NCBI RefSeq assembly: GCF_025994435.1
Contig: NZ_BAQK01000004.1
Span: 1-64,000 of the forward strand
DNA length: 64,000 nt
Direction of reading: 5' to 3'
Origin: Gluconacetobacter johannae
GTDB lineage: Bacteria > Pseudomonadota > Alphaproteobacteria > Acetobacterales > Acetobacteraceae
The translations under genes were made by a program, and so were the position numbers. Under the pieces are notes generated by a model. The model was not told where the DNA came from. It worked only from the letters and a program-made list of their open reading frames with translations, and did not search any database. This document shows, in pieces, positions 1 through 8,764 of this stretch; position 1 is the first letter of the stretch, and every line of letters begins with the position of its first letter.

Positions 1-66
1 AAATGGGTTTCCAAAGGGCGACTGCCCTTTGGTGGGTCAAGGGCAACGCCCTTGGCGGGGACATCT
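1..66. repeat. Palindromic intergenic repeat, copy R1 (partial)
   Basis: Two adjacent hairpins are visible: CCAAAGGGC-GACT-GCCCTTTGG (11-32) and CAAGGGC-AAC-GCCCTTG (38-54), preceded by GGGTTTCC and joined by TGGGTC. The reverse complement of the same order is present at 39290-39330 (copy R5), and a degenerate version lies at 61111-61150 (R6), so this is one copy of a dispersed family and not a lone terminator. The copy is cut by the window edge. It lies 3' of the minus-strand DUF1501 gene. Confidence 0.75.
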
Positions 67-98
67 CATGCGTCAGTCTTGCCGAAAGTTGTTATATA

Positions 99-1298
99 TC
101 AGGCCTGTAAGAGACCGTTCTCCGGCGTGACCGGGCTGCCGGGGAAAACGCGCTTCAGCGCCGCGCGGTTCAGGCCCAGGTGATCGCGCAGGACGCCGCT
201 CGCCACCGCGCGCAGATCGGTGGTCGGCGCGAGGTCGCGGTTCTCGAAAAGCTGGTCCGGCCGCAAGCCCGGCCATGTGCCGCGCACGCGGCCCCCCGCC
301 ACCGGGCCGCCCAGCAGGAAGGCCACCGTGCCGGTGCCATGGTCGGTGCCGCCCGTGCCGTTCATCCGCACCGTGCGGCCGAATTCGGTCATCACCAGCA
401 CCACCGTGCGCCCCCAGGCCGGCCCGAGCGCGCGCCGCAGCGCCGCCAGCCCCGCGTCGAGCTGGGCCAGCGGGGCGTTCAGCCGTCCTTTCTGCGCGGC
501 ATGCGTATCCCATCCCCCCGCTTCGAGCGCCGCGACGCGCGGTCCGTGCGGGTCGGCCAGGATGCGCCCCGCCGCGTCGGCCAGGACCGCGAAGGCGCCG
601 GGCCGGCGGCCATCGGGCGCGCGCGGCGCCCCGCCCCCCAGCACGTCGTCCGAAAAACCGCGCGCCTTCAACCCATTGCGGAATGCCGCGCCCGTTACGG
701 GGTCGGCGGCGTTCAGCGCGGCGATGCGCGCATACAGGTCGTCATCCGGATGCTGCCCGGCCACGGGCGCGAAGCTGCCGACCCGCGCCGGGCCGCGCAG
801 CAGCAGCGGCACAGTCAGCCCCATCGCCAGGCCGTTGCCGTCCACGCGCGACGCGACCCAGGGCAGGCTTGAGACGACGCGATTGAGCCAGCCGGTGTCC
901 AGCCGTTCATCGGCGCCGCTTTCCAGATAATCCTGGGCGTCGAAATGCGAGCGGCTGCGATAATGCCCGGCAACGGCATGGATCGGCGTCATCTGCCCGG
1001 CCGCATAAAGGTCGTGCAGGCCGGCCAGCGCGGGATGCAGGCCGTAGAATCCCCCCAGGTCGCGCATGCCGCCCGCCTGGCCCGGTTCGGGCAGCAGCAG
1101 GTCGCGGCGCCAGGACGCCAGATCCGCATCGCCATAGGGCGTGACGACAGCCATGCCGTCCAGCGCGCCGCGCAGGATTACGACCACCAGGCGCGGATCG
1201 TCCGCGCCGGCGGCGGGGGCGGCGAGCGCCAGCGAGGAGCGGCCGAGCATCCAGCTCGCGGTCAGGCCGAGAAAGGCGGAGCGGCGACGGATCGGCAT
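99..1298 (-). CDS. DUF1501 domain-containing protein
   Basis: A 399-residue protein of the DUF1501 family, distantly related to sulfatase/alkaline-phosphatase-type hydrolases; the true role is unknown. The N-terminus (MPIRRRSAFLGL, then a hydrophobic stretch ending SLALAAPAAGA) looks like a twin-arginine signal peptide, so the protein is probably exported folded. The family hallmark EFGRTVRMNGTGGTDHG is intact near the C-terminus. I chose the ATG at 1298 because it lies two bases after the stop of the upstream DUF1800 gene; an open upstream extension in the same frame is only a shadow of that gene. DUF1800 and DUF1501 genes commonly occur as a pair, probably acting together in the periplasm. 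Function is not assigned. Confidence 0.85.
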   Translation of the reverse strand: MPIRRRSAFLGLTASWMLGRSSLALAAPAAGADDPRLVVVILRGALDGMAVVTPYGDADLASWRRDLLLPEPGQAGGMRDLGGFYGLHPALAGLHDLYAAGQMTPIHAVAGHYRSRSHFDAQDYLESGADERLDTGWLNRVVSSLPWVASRVDGNGLAMGLTVPLLLRGPARVGSFAPVAGQHPDDDLYARIAALNAADPVTGAAFRNGLKARGFSDDVLGGGAPRAPDGRRPGAFAVLADAAGRILADPHGPRVAALEAGGWDTHAAQKGRLNAPLAQLDAGLAALRRALGPAWGRTVVLVMTEFGRTVRMNGTGGTDHGTGTVAFLLGGPVAGGRVRGTWPGLRPDQLFENRDLAPTTDLRAVASGVLRDHLGLNRAALKRVFPGSPVTPENGLLQA

Positions 1299-1300
1299 GT

Positions 1301-2608
1301 CTAGCGCCTCTGGAATTCGGGGGAGGAGAACAGCAGCGTCAGCCCGTCCCGCCGTGCGCCGGCATGGCGGATCGCCTCGATGGTGGCGGGGCGCAACGCA
1401 GGGCCGAGCGCCGCATGGGCGATGTCGAGCGGATCCGCGTCGGGGGCGAAGGCCGCAAGCCGGTACGACCAGTCCGCCCGCGCCAGCAGGTCGGCGGGCG
1501 CCGACCAGTCGGCCGCGCGGTCGCTCCAGCCATTGGGCAGCGGCGCCGTCCACAGGGGCTGCCCGAGCGAGGCGAAGCCGCCAAACAGGATATGCGCGGG
1601 CGCATGCGGGTCGCCCGGCGCGCTCGGCGCGCCGCCGAGACCCAGCGCGCGCATCGCCGCCGTCGCGAAATCCATCGGCGTGCGGAACTTGACGCCGGGC
1701 CGTCCGGCATCCGGCAGGTCGACCAGCGCCGCCGCGGCCGCCCCCAGATCGCCCTGCGTATCGTGCAGCACGCCCGCGACATGCGCCACATCGCGCGGCG
1801 GCGGCGTGTCCGAGACGAACTGGCCCACCATCCGGGTCGCGATATGGCGGTAGGTCGCGGGATGGGTGCCGAGGAAGCGCAGCGCCTGCACGCCCCCCTC
1901 CTCGCCTTCGGGAAAGACGCGGCCCATCAGCGTCTTCTCGCCCGGCTCATGCGCGGCGGGCCGAAAGACGAAGCCGGGCCGATCGGCCTTCATGTCCACG
2001 CCCCACCCGGTGAGGATCGCGGCGAAGCTCGTCACGTCCGCCTGGCTGTAGCCGGCCAGCGGCGAGACGGTGTGCAGCTCCAGGCACTCGCGCGCCAGAT
2101 TCTCGTTCAGGCCGCGATGGCGCCGCAGCCCCGCGCGGCTGTTCGGCCCGATCGACGATATATTGTCCAGATAGAGCAGCATGGCCGGGTGGCGCATGAC
2201 CGCCAGCAGCAGGTCGGAAAAGCGCGCGGTCACGTTCGGGCGGATCGCTTCGCGCATATAGGGGCCGGCGACCGCGCGGGTGCCGCCCTGTCGCATGCTG
2301 ACCGTGAAATGATTGCACCAGAACCAGGCCAGGCGCTCGCGGAACGGCTGTTCCGTCAGCAGCAGGGCGTCGAGCTGCGCCGCGACCTCGGCCGCGAACA
2401 GCGGCTTGACCAGAGGATCGCCCGGCATCCTGTCCCGCCGCTGCCGGCGCAGCGCGACCAGCCCGTCGGCGCTGTCGCCCAGGCCGGAAAAAATCGCCGC
2501 ATCCGGGGCCGCGAGCTGCGCGCGCAGCCAGCCGCGCGGGTCGTCCGGCAGCGGCGCGTTGCCCCGCCGCCCCCAGCCGAACCCCGTCAGTGCGGCGGAA
2601 CGTTGCAT
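1301..2608 (-). CDS. DUF1800 domain-containing protein
   Basis: A 435-residue DUF1800 family protein, function unknown. Recognisable family segments are the N-terminal GFGWGRRGNAPLP region, the central WFWCNHFTVSM motif, the LARECLELHTV motif and a C-terminal LLFSSPEFQRR ending. The start at 2608 (MQRSAALTGFGW) is preceded by GGAGG with a 5-base gap; the alternative ATG at 2620 lacks such a site. It is the first gene of a two-gene minus-strand operon with the DUF1501 gene two bases downstream. No obvious signal peptide. The promoter must lie in the 165-base divergent gap shared with the diguanylate cyclase gene. Confidence 0.85.
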   Translation of the reverse strand: MQRSAALTGFGWGRRGNAPLPDDPRGWLRAQLAAPDAAIFSGLGDSADGLVALRRQRRDRMPGDPLVKPLFAAEVAAQLDALLLTEQPFRERLAWFWCNHFTVSMRQGGTRAVAGPYMREAIRPNVTARFSDLLLAVMRHPAMLLYLDNISSIGPNSRAGLRRHRGLNENLARECLELHTVSPLAGYSQADVTSFAAILTGWGVDMKADRPGFVFRPAAHEPGEKTLMGRVFPEGEEGGVQALRFLGTHPATYRHIATRMVGQFVSDTPPPRDVAHVAGVLHDTQGDLGAAAAALVDLPDAGRPGVKFRTPMDFATAAMRALGLGGAPSAPGDPHAPAHILFGGFASLGQPLWTAPLPNGWSDRAADWSAPADLLARADWSYRLAAFAPDADPLDIAHAALGPALRPATIEAIRHAGARRDGLTLLFSSPEFQRR

Positions 2609-2773
2609 GACGGCCTCCATTCCATGCGATGGCGGCGATCCTACGGTGTAGAGTAGCCCGGACCAAGGCCCTGATGTATCGAAGCGGACGGGCAATCCCG
2701 ACCGCTGCCCCGCCTCGATCGCCAGCCGGCCCCTGGACACCCCTCACCCGGATCGTGGACGAACGACATTCCG

Positions 2774-3949
2774 ATGCTTCTGCCCCTGACCATCATCCTG
2801 GTGATCCTGCTGACCAGCAGCAATTATATCGGCGCGTGGCTGCAGGACCGCCGGCAGGTGGCGATGCTGTGGATGACGGCGTCGGCCCTGCTGGAGGCGG
2901 CGTCCTTCGCCGTCCGCATCCTGTGGTCGTCCCTGCCGGGGCTGATCCTCTCGACCGTGGGGGTGATGGAGGCGATCGGCTTCATCTGGATGGCCTGCCG
3001 GACGACGCGCGGACGACGGGTGCCGCCCTGGATGGTCCTGGCGCCGGGGGCGGCGGGGCTGGCGCTGTATCTGGCCCTGGGGTTTGGGGATCATCCCGAC
3101 CTGCGGGTGGTCGCCAACAATCTGCTGGCCGCGCTGCTGTTCGCCACCGCCACGGCGGAATTGCTGCGGGGCGGCGGGGACAGGCTGGTCAGCAGATGGT
3201 GGGTCGCGGGTATCCTGGGCACCGAAAGCATGGTCTGCCTCGGCCATGCCCTGGTGGTCGCCCGGCTGTCCGGCGGCGATCCGGCCACCGACGCGGCGCA
3301 TCGCGGGCTGCTGTTCATCGCCTTGTCCTCGCTGGTCCTGATGATGCTGCTCAGCGCCGGCATGGTGGCGCTGGTGAAGGAACAGACCGAACGGCACCAT
3401 CGGCGGATGGCCGGGCTGGACGCCCTGACCGGCCTGGGCAACCGACGCCGCCTGAACGAATGCCTGGAGCACGCGGTGCCGCAGGCCGGCCGAAGCGGCC
3501 GGCCCCTGGCCGTCGTCATGATCGATGTCGATTGTTTCAAGGCCTACAACGACCGCTATGGCCACCTGGCGGGCGACGGTTGCCTGCGCGCCATCGCCGG
3601 CGCGCTGCAGGGCGGCCTGGTGCGGCGCAGCGACCTTGTCATGCGCTATGGCGGCGAGGAGTTCGTGGTGCTGCTGCCCGACACCTCCGCCGCCGAGGCG
3701 GTGCGGATCGCCGAACGGCTGCGCCTGGCGGTGCGCGGCCTGGGCCTGCCCCACGCGGGGCGCGAGGACGGGGTGGTCACGATCAGCCTGGGCGTGGCGG
3801 TGCTGGAACCGGGGGCGGGACCGATGGATGGCGCAGCCCTGCTGGGGGCGGTGGACCTGGCCCTGTACGAGGCCAAGCGGCGCGGACGGGACCAGAGCGT
3901 ATCCTACCCGCACATGCAGCCCGAACCCGTCGCGATCACCGCACCGTAG
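2774..3949 (+). CDS. Membrane diguanylate cyclase (GGEEF)
   Basis: A 391-residue membrane-anchored GGDEF protein that should make cyclic di-GMP from two GTP. Residues 1-205 hold about six hydrophobic helices with no recognised sensory fold. The GGDEF domain follows (LDALTGLGNRRRL start; DVDCFKAYNDRYGH), with an intact GGEEF active site at residues 293-297. The product-inhibition I-site RxxD (RRSD) sits five residues before it, so feedback inhibition is expected. Monocistronic, divergent from DUF1800, convergent with the RND gene. The target could be cellulose synthesis or motility, both typical of acetic acid bacteria, but nothing adjacent shows which. Confidence 0.9.
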   Translation: MLLPLTIILVILLTSSNYIGAWLQDRRQVAMLWMTASALLEAASFAVRILWSSLPGLILSTVGVMEAIGFIWMACRTTRGRRVPPWMVLAPGAAGLALYLALGFGDHPDLRVVANNLLAALLFATATAELLRGGGDRLVSRWWVAGILGTESMVCLGHALVVARLSGGDPATDAAHRGLLFIALSSLVLMMLLSAGMVALVKEQTERHHRRMAGLDALTGLGNRRRLNECLEHAVPQAGRSGRPLAVVMIDVDCFKAYNDRYGHLAGDGCLRAIAGALQGGLVRRSDLVMRYGGEEFVVLLPDTSAAEAVRIAERLRLAVRGLGLPHAGREDGVVTISLGVAVLEPGAGPMDGAALLGAVDLALYEAKRRGRDQSVSYPHMQPEPVAITAP

Positions 3950-3957
3950 CCACCAGA

Positions 3958-4010
3958 GCCTGTCTGAAAATGCGCGCCGGATCGCCGCCAGGATGCATTT
4001 TCAAACAGGC
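3958..4010. terminator. Inverted repeat, candidate bidirectional terminator
   Basis: Arms GCCTGTCTGAAAATGC (3958-3973) and GCATTTTCAAACAGGC (3995-4010) are complementary with one mismatch, separated by 21 bases. It lies between convergent genes, and the right arm overlaps the stop codon of the minus-strand RND permease (4001-4003). There is no long T tract, so termination is an inference from position and symmetry. Confidence 0.45.
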
Positions 4011-7000
4011 GTGTGGCGATCCACCGCGTCGGGCGGCGGCAGGATATGCCCGCGCCAGCGCCGCGACAGCCTGCGTACGACCCAGGCGCGGACGCGTTCC
4101 AGCAGCAGATAGACAACCGGCGTGGTATAGAGCGTCAGAAGCTGGCTCATCGCCAGGCCGCCGACCACCGCGATGCCCAGCGGCCGGCGCAGTTCGATCC
4201 CGTAGCCGGCGCTGACGATCAGCGGCACCGCGCCGAAGGCGGCGGCCAGCGTCGTCATCAGGATCGGCCGGAAGCGCTTGGCGCAGGCCTCGCGGATCGC
4301 GGCCTCGGGCGACATGGCGCCATCGCGTTCGGCATGCAGGGCGAAATCCACCATCAGGATCGCGTTCTTCTTCACGATGCCCACCAGCAGGATCATCCCG
4401 ATCATCGCGATCAGCGAGAATTCCTGCCCGCTGAGCCACAGGGCCAGCACCGCGCCCACCGTCGCCGACGGCAGGGTGGACAGGATGGTCAGGGGATGGA
4501 TGTAGCTTTCGTACAGGATGCCCAGCGTCACGTACATCGTCGCCAGCGCCGCCAGGAACACCAGAAGCTGGTTCAGCATCGCCGTCTGGAACTGCGCCGC
4601 CTGGCCGGTGAAGCCGCCCTGGATGGTGCCGGGGACGTGCATGCGGACCATCGTCGCCTCGATCTCGGCCGTGGCGTCGCCCAGCGTCCTGTTCTTCGCC
4701 AGGTTGAACGAGATGGCGCCGGACACGAACCCGCCGCGATGCCCGACCGAGATCGAGGTCGGCCGCATGTCCATCCGCGCCACCACCGGCAGCGGCACCA
4801 TCGTCTCGACGCTGGAGGACACGGCCGAGCCGCTGGAGGCCCCGGCCCCGCCGGCCAACCGGTTGGCCACGGCGTTGCGGAACGATTGCTGGCTCAACAT
4901 CGTGGCCCGCGACGCCGCCTGCCCGTCATCGAGGCGCACCCGCACCGTGTTGGACACCGTGCCCCCGCCCGCCGTCCCGCCGGCGGTCGAGACCCGGAAG
5001 GCCTGCATCACGTCCGGCGCCTGGCGATAGGGCGGCGCGACCTCCATGACCACATGGTAGGTCGCAAGCGGCGTCGAGATGCTCGACGCGCTGCGCTGGC
5101 CGTACGCGTCGAACAGGGCGCTGCCGATCAGTTGCGGCGTAATCAGGTAGCGCGCGGCCGCGTCGCGCGCGATCTCGACATGGACGGCCGAGGCGCGGTC
5201 GGTCAGGTTGGTGGTGACGTCGGTCATCACCTTGCTGCCCTGCAGCGCCTGGGTCAGCCGGGGCACCCAGCTGTAGATATCCTCGGCATTGTCGCTCCGC
5301 AGGACATAGCGATAGGCGCCCTGCTGCTGCCGGCCGCCGCCGCCGTTGATGTCGCCCGCCGAAAACACCGACAGCCGCAGCCCCGTCAGGCCCGTCAGGC
5401 GCTTGCGGATGCGCGCGATCATCTCGTCCGGGCCGTCGGTGCGGTCGCGCTTGCCGATCATCTGGGCGAAGGCCTGGCCCTCGACCCGCGTATCGCCCGA
5501 GAACGCGGCCACCGATTCGGTGTCGGGGTCGGCCATCATGGCGTCGCCGACGGCGCGGATCTTGCGCTCCATCGTCTGGAAGGACACCGATTCGTCCCCC
5601 CGGAAATAGCCGACGATCAGGGCCACGTCCTGCTTGGGGATAATGTTCTTGGGCATCAGGACGATGATGCCCACGGTCGCCGCCAGGCTGAGCGGCAGGG
5701 TGGACAGCACCCACCAGCGATGCCGCAGCGCCCGGTCCAGCGAGCGCACATAGACATGCAGCACCGCCTCGAACGCCGCCTCGATCCCGTCCGAGAGGCG
5801 GCGCAGCGCGCGGCGCGCCGGCGAGGCGCCGCGCGGCAGGGGCGCAGTGTGGCCGACATCGAGCAGCAGGCTGCACATCATCGGCGTCAGGCTGACCGAC
5901 AGGAACAGCGACACCACCACCGTCATCGCCAGGGTCATCGCGAATTCGTAGAACACCTTGCCGGCCGTGCCGGACATCAGCAGCAGCGGCAGGAACACCG
6001 CCACCAGCGAGATCGTGATCGACAGCACGGTGAACGCGATCTCGCGCGAGCCGAGCAGCGCGGCCTCCAGCCGCCCCATCCCGGCCTCCATGTGGCGGGC
6101 GATGTTTTCCACTACCACGATCGCGTCGTCGACCACGAAGCCGGTGGCGATGGTCAGCGCCATCAGCGACAGCGTGTCCAGCGAGAACCCCAGCAGGTAC
6201 ATCGCCGCCAGCGTCCCGGCCAGCGAGATGGGCACCGTCACCGCCGGAATCAGCGTCGAGCGCGGCGCGCGCAGGAACACCAGCACCACCCCCACCACCA
6301 GCAGCACCGAGACCAGCAGCGTCCATTGCGTGTCGGCCAGCGAGGCGCGGATGGTGATCGACCGGTCCATCGCCGGCGTCAGGGTCATGCCGGCGGGCAG
6401 CGCGCCCTTCATCGCCGGCATCCGCGCGCGGATCTGGTCCATCACGCGGATGACGTTGGCGCCGGGCTGCGAGCGGACCACGGCCATGACCGCGCGATGG
6501 CCGTTGAAATAGCCGGTCTCGCGTTCGTTCTCGACCCCGTCGGCCACGGTGGCCACGTCGGCCAGCCGGACCGGCCGGCCGTCGCGATACCCCACCACCA
6601 GGTCGCGATACTGGGCGGCGTGCCGGGCCTGGTCGTTGGTCGACAGGCTGTAGCGTTGCGGCCCGACATCGACGAAGCCCTTGGGCGTGTTGGCGTTGGC
6701 CGAGGCCAGGGCCGAGCGGACGTCCTCGAACCCGATGCCGTACTTGAACAGGGGGAAGGGATTCATCTCCACCCGCACGGCGGGGGACGAACTGCCGACC
6801 AGTTCGATCCAGCCGACGCCCTTGATCTGCGCCAGCATCGGCTGGAGGCGCGTCGTCATGACGTCGTACAGCTCGGCCACCGGCCGGGTGTCCGATGTCA
6901 GCGCCATCACCATGATGGGGCTGTCGGCGGGGTTGGCCTTCCAGTATTGCGGCACCATCCGCAGGGTGGTGGGCATGTCCTGCGTCGCCGCCCGCAGCGC

Positions 7001-7330
7001 CGCCTGCACGTCGTTGGCCGCCCCGTCGATGTTCCGGCTGTCGTCGAAGGTCAGCAGGATGAACGAGGTGCCGTCGGTGGAATCGGATTCGATCTCGCTG
7101 ATGCCGGCGATCTGCCCCAGGCGCCGCTCCAGCGGCGTCGTCACCGAACTGGCCATCTGCTGCGGCGACGATCCCGGCTGGGTCGCGACGACATAGATGA
7201 TGGGCACCGAGATGTTCGGCAGGTCGCCCACCGGCAGCACGCGATAGGCGAACAGCCCCGCCATCACCAGCGCCAGCGAAATCAGGGTCGTGGCCACCGG
7301 CCGCAGGATGAAGGGGCGACAGGGATTCAT
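4001..7330 (-). CDS. RND-family multidrug efflux permease (AcrB/MdtB-like)
   Basis: An 1109-residue inner-membrane proton/drug antiporter of the hydrophobe/amphiphile RND family. The N-terminus (MNPCRPFILRPVATTLI) is a typical first helix, two large periplasmic loops alternate with two blocks of transmembrane helices, and the proton-relay aspartates lie at residues 401-402 in FVVDDAIVVVEN. The sequence is closest in feel to the MdtB/MdtC branch. AcrB-type pumps need a membrane-fusion protein and outer-membrane channel, normally encoded next door; neither is present on either side here, so the permease is an orphan or uses a partner encoded elsewhere. It lies 47 bases downstream of the NCS1 permease gene on the same strand. 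Substrate unknown. Confidence 0.92.
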   Translation of the reverse strand: MNPCRPFILRPVATTLISLALVMAGLFAYRVLPVGDLPNISVPIIYVVATQPGSSPQQMASSVTTPLERRLGQIAGISEIESDSTDGTSFILLTFDDSRNIDGAANDVQAALRAATQDMPTTLRMVPQYWKANPADSPIMVMALTSDTRPVAELYDVMTTRLQPMLAQIKGVGWIELVGSSSPAVRVEMNPFPLFKYGIGFEDVRSALASANANTPKGFVDVGPQRYSLSTNDQARHAAQYRDLVVGYRDGRPVRLADVATVADGVENERETGYFNGHRAVMAVVRSQPGANVIRVMDQIRARMPAMKGALPAGMTLTPAMDRSITIRASLADTQWTLLVSVLLVVGVVLVFLRAPRSTLIPAVTVPISLAGTLAAMYLLGFSLDTLSLMALTIATGFVVDDAIVVVENIARHMEAGMGRLEAALLGSREIAFTVLSITISLVAVFLPLLLMSGTAGKVFYEFAMTLAMTVVVSLFLSVSLTPMMCSLLLDVGHTAPLPRGASPARRALRRLSDGIEAAFEAVLHVYVRSLDRALRHRWWVLSTLPLSLAATVGIIVLMPKNIIPKQDVALIVGYFRGDESVSFQTMERKIRAVGDAMMADPDTESVAAFSGDTRVEGQAFAQMIGKRDRTDGPDEMIARIRKRLTGLTGLRLSVFSAGDINGGGGRQQQGAYRYVLRSDNAEDIYSWVPRLTQALQGSKVMTDVTTNLTDRASAVHVEIARDAAARYLITPQLIGSALFDAYGQRSASSISTPLATYHVVMEVAPPYRQAPDVMQAFRVSTAGGTAGGGTVSNTVRVRLDDGQAASRATMLSQQSFRNAVANRLAGGAGASSGSAVSSSVETMVPLPVVARMDMRPTSISVGHRGGFVSGAISFNLAKNRTLGDATAEIEATMVRMHVPGTIQGGFTGQAAQFQTAMLNQLLVFLAALATMYVTLGILYESYIHPLTILSTLPSATVGAVLALWLSGQEFSLIAMIGMILLVGIVKKNAILMVDFALHAERDGAMSPEAAIREACAKRFRPILMTTLAAAFGAVPLIVSAGYGIELRRPLGIAVVGGLAMSQLLTLYTTPVVYLLLERVRAWVVRRLSRRWRGHILPPPDAVDRHTPV

Positions 7331-7377
7331 GCGGCGCGGGTCATCGGCGGGTCATGATCCTTATCCACGGGCCACGG

Positions 7378-8706
7378 CTAGGTGCGGGCCCGCCCCGCGC
7401 CATACCACAGGGCGGCCCCGAAGAAGCCGACATAATAGCCGATGTCCGCCCCGCCCAGCCACCGCGCGACCGGACCGGTATAAAGCTGGCTGGTCGAGAA
7501 CAGCAGGATCGTCGCCACCGAGGTGACGACGAAGATCGTGGCCCCCCGCGTCCAGCCCGGCGGCGCCGGGTGGACGGTGCGGTCCCCCAGGTACCAGTCC
7601 GCCAGCACGATGCCGATCCACGGCGCGATCCAGTACATCGTCACCAGCAGATAGTCGGTATACAGCGCGGCATAGCGCCCCGCCCCCGCGACCGCCAACA
7701 CATAGCCCAGCGTCGCCGTGATGATCGCGGCCAGCACGCGCGGCACATGGATGCCGGCGGAAATCAGGCTGTAGCTGGCCGTATTGTCGTTGAACGAATT
7801 GCCGGTGACCGACGACAGCGCGATCGCCGCCAGCACCACCGGCCCCAGCGGGCCCGCGGCGTGCTGCAGGCTGGCGATCACCGCCGTGGGCGACGGCTCG
7901 GCGATGCTGGCCGCCGTCAGCAGGCCCAGGACCTGGAACGGCACGGCCGACCCCAGCAGCCCCGCCAGCGCCAGCCCGACCACCCGGCGCGGATCGCTGT
8001 CGGCAGGCAGGTAGCGCGTGTAGTCCGACGAATAGGACGCCCAGGACAGGTTGAAGCTGGCCAGGATCCCCACCGCCAGCAAAAACGTCGCCACCCCCGG
8101 CGGATGGGCGGCCGGCGGCATCGCGACCCCGCGCGAGACGCATTCCACCCCGATCACCGTAAAGGCCAGCAGCAGGACGCCACCCAGATATTTCTGCAGC
8201 GCCTGCACCATGTCGTGGCCATAGATACTGGCCACCATCTGCACCGACGCCAGAATGCCCAGCGCCAGCCAGAACGGCAGGCCGACTCCCGCGACGATCG
8301 ACAGGAACGCGATCAGCGCCGCCGCCGCCGGCACGTTGTTCACCGCGTCCCAGCCGACGCAGTAGATCCAGTTGAGGAAGGCGGGCGGACGGATGCCGAT
8401 CCGGCCCAGGGCGCGGCGCGAGGCCTCCATCTGCGTCAGCCCGGTCGCGGGGCCGATCGACGCCGCCAGCGCCACCGGCAGCGCGCCGACCAGGTTCCCG
8501 ATCAGGATCGCCGCCAGGCCCGCGCGGAAATCCAGCCCCAGCGACACCAGCAGCACGCCCGTCACCCACCCGCCTGGCCCGAGGTTAGGGGAAAAATGAC
8601 TCCAGAACACGCGATCGACAGGCATGGTCTTGCGCGCGGCCGGCACCGGGCGGGACACCGCCGCAACACCGAGTTCCTCCATCAGGGGCGGGCGCGGAAA
8701 AGGCAT
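7378..8706 (-). CDS. NCS1-family nucleobase/cytosine-type permease
   Basis: A 442-residue polytopic transporter of the nucleobase:cation symporter-1 family. Family features include an N-terminal SHFSPNLGPG segment, GLTQMEASRRALGRIG before helix 3, and SSVTGNSFNDNTASYSL in the middle. About 12 hydrophobic segments are present. It probably takes up a nucleobase or related compound (cytosine, purine, allantoin or hydantoin), which sequence alone does not settle. The start at 8706 is the first ATG clear of the preceding SDR gene; internal ATGs at 8682 and 8625 are alternatives and none has a strong ribosome-binding site. No catabolic gene for a nucleobase lies nearby. Confidence 0.85.
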   Translation of the reverse strand: MPFPRPPLMEELGVAAVSRPVPAARKTMPVDRVFWSHFSPNLGPGGWVTGVLLVSLGLDFRAGLAAILIGNLVGALPVALAASIGPATGLTQMEASRRALGRIGIRPPAFLNWIYCVGWDAVNNVPAAAALIAFLSIVAGVGLPFWLALGILASVQMVASIYGHDMVQALQKYLGGVLLLAFTVIGVECVSRGVAMPPAAHPPGVATFLLAVGILASFNLSWASYSSDYTRYLPADSDPRRVVGLALAGLLGSAVPFQVLGLLTAASIAEPSPTAVIASLQHAAGPLGPVVLAAIALSSVTGNSFNDNTASYSLISAGIHVPRVLAAIITATLGYVLAVAGAGRYAALYTDYLLVTMYWIAPWIGIVLADWYLGDRTVHPAPPGWTRGATIFVVTSVATILLFSTSQLYTGPVARWLGGADIGYYVGFFGAALWYGAGRART

Positions 8707-8764
8707 CGTCACAGGGTCCGATCGCGCGGGGGCATGTCGGCGCGATCGTTGCGTGAATAAGCCC

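Noticed and set aside
4013..7357. A 1114-codon open frame on the plus strand opposite the RND permease
   Set aside because: Its predicted protein is His/Arg/Gln-rich low complexity, it mirrors an obvious RND gene, and long antisense frames are expected in such GC-rich DNA. The same applies to 26743-29883 (+) and 39391-41196 (-), apart from the entericidin end of the latter.
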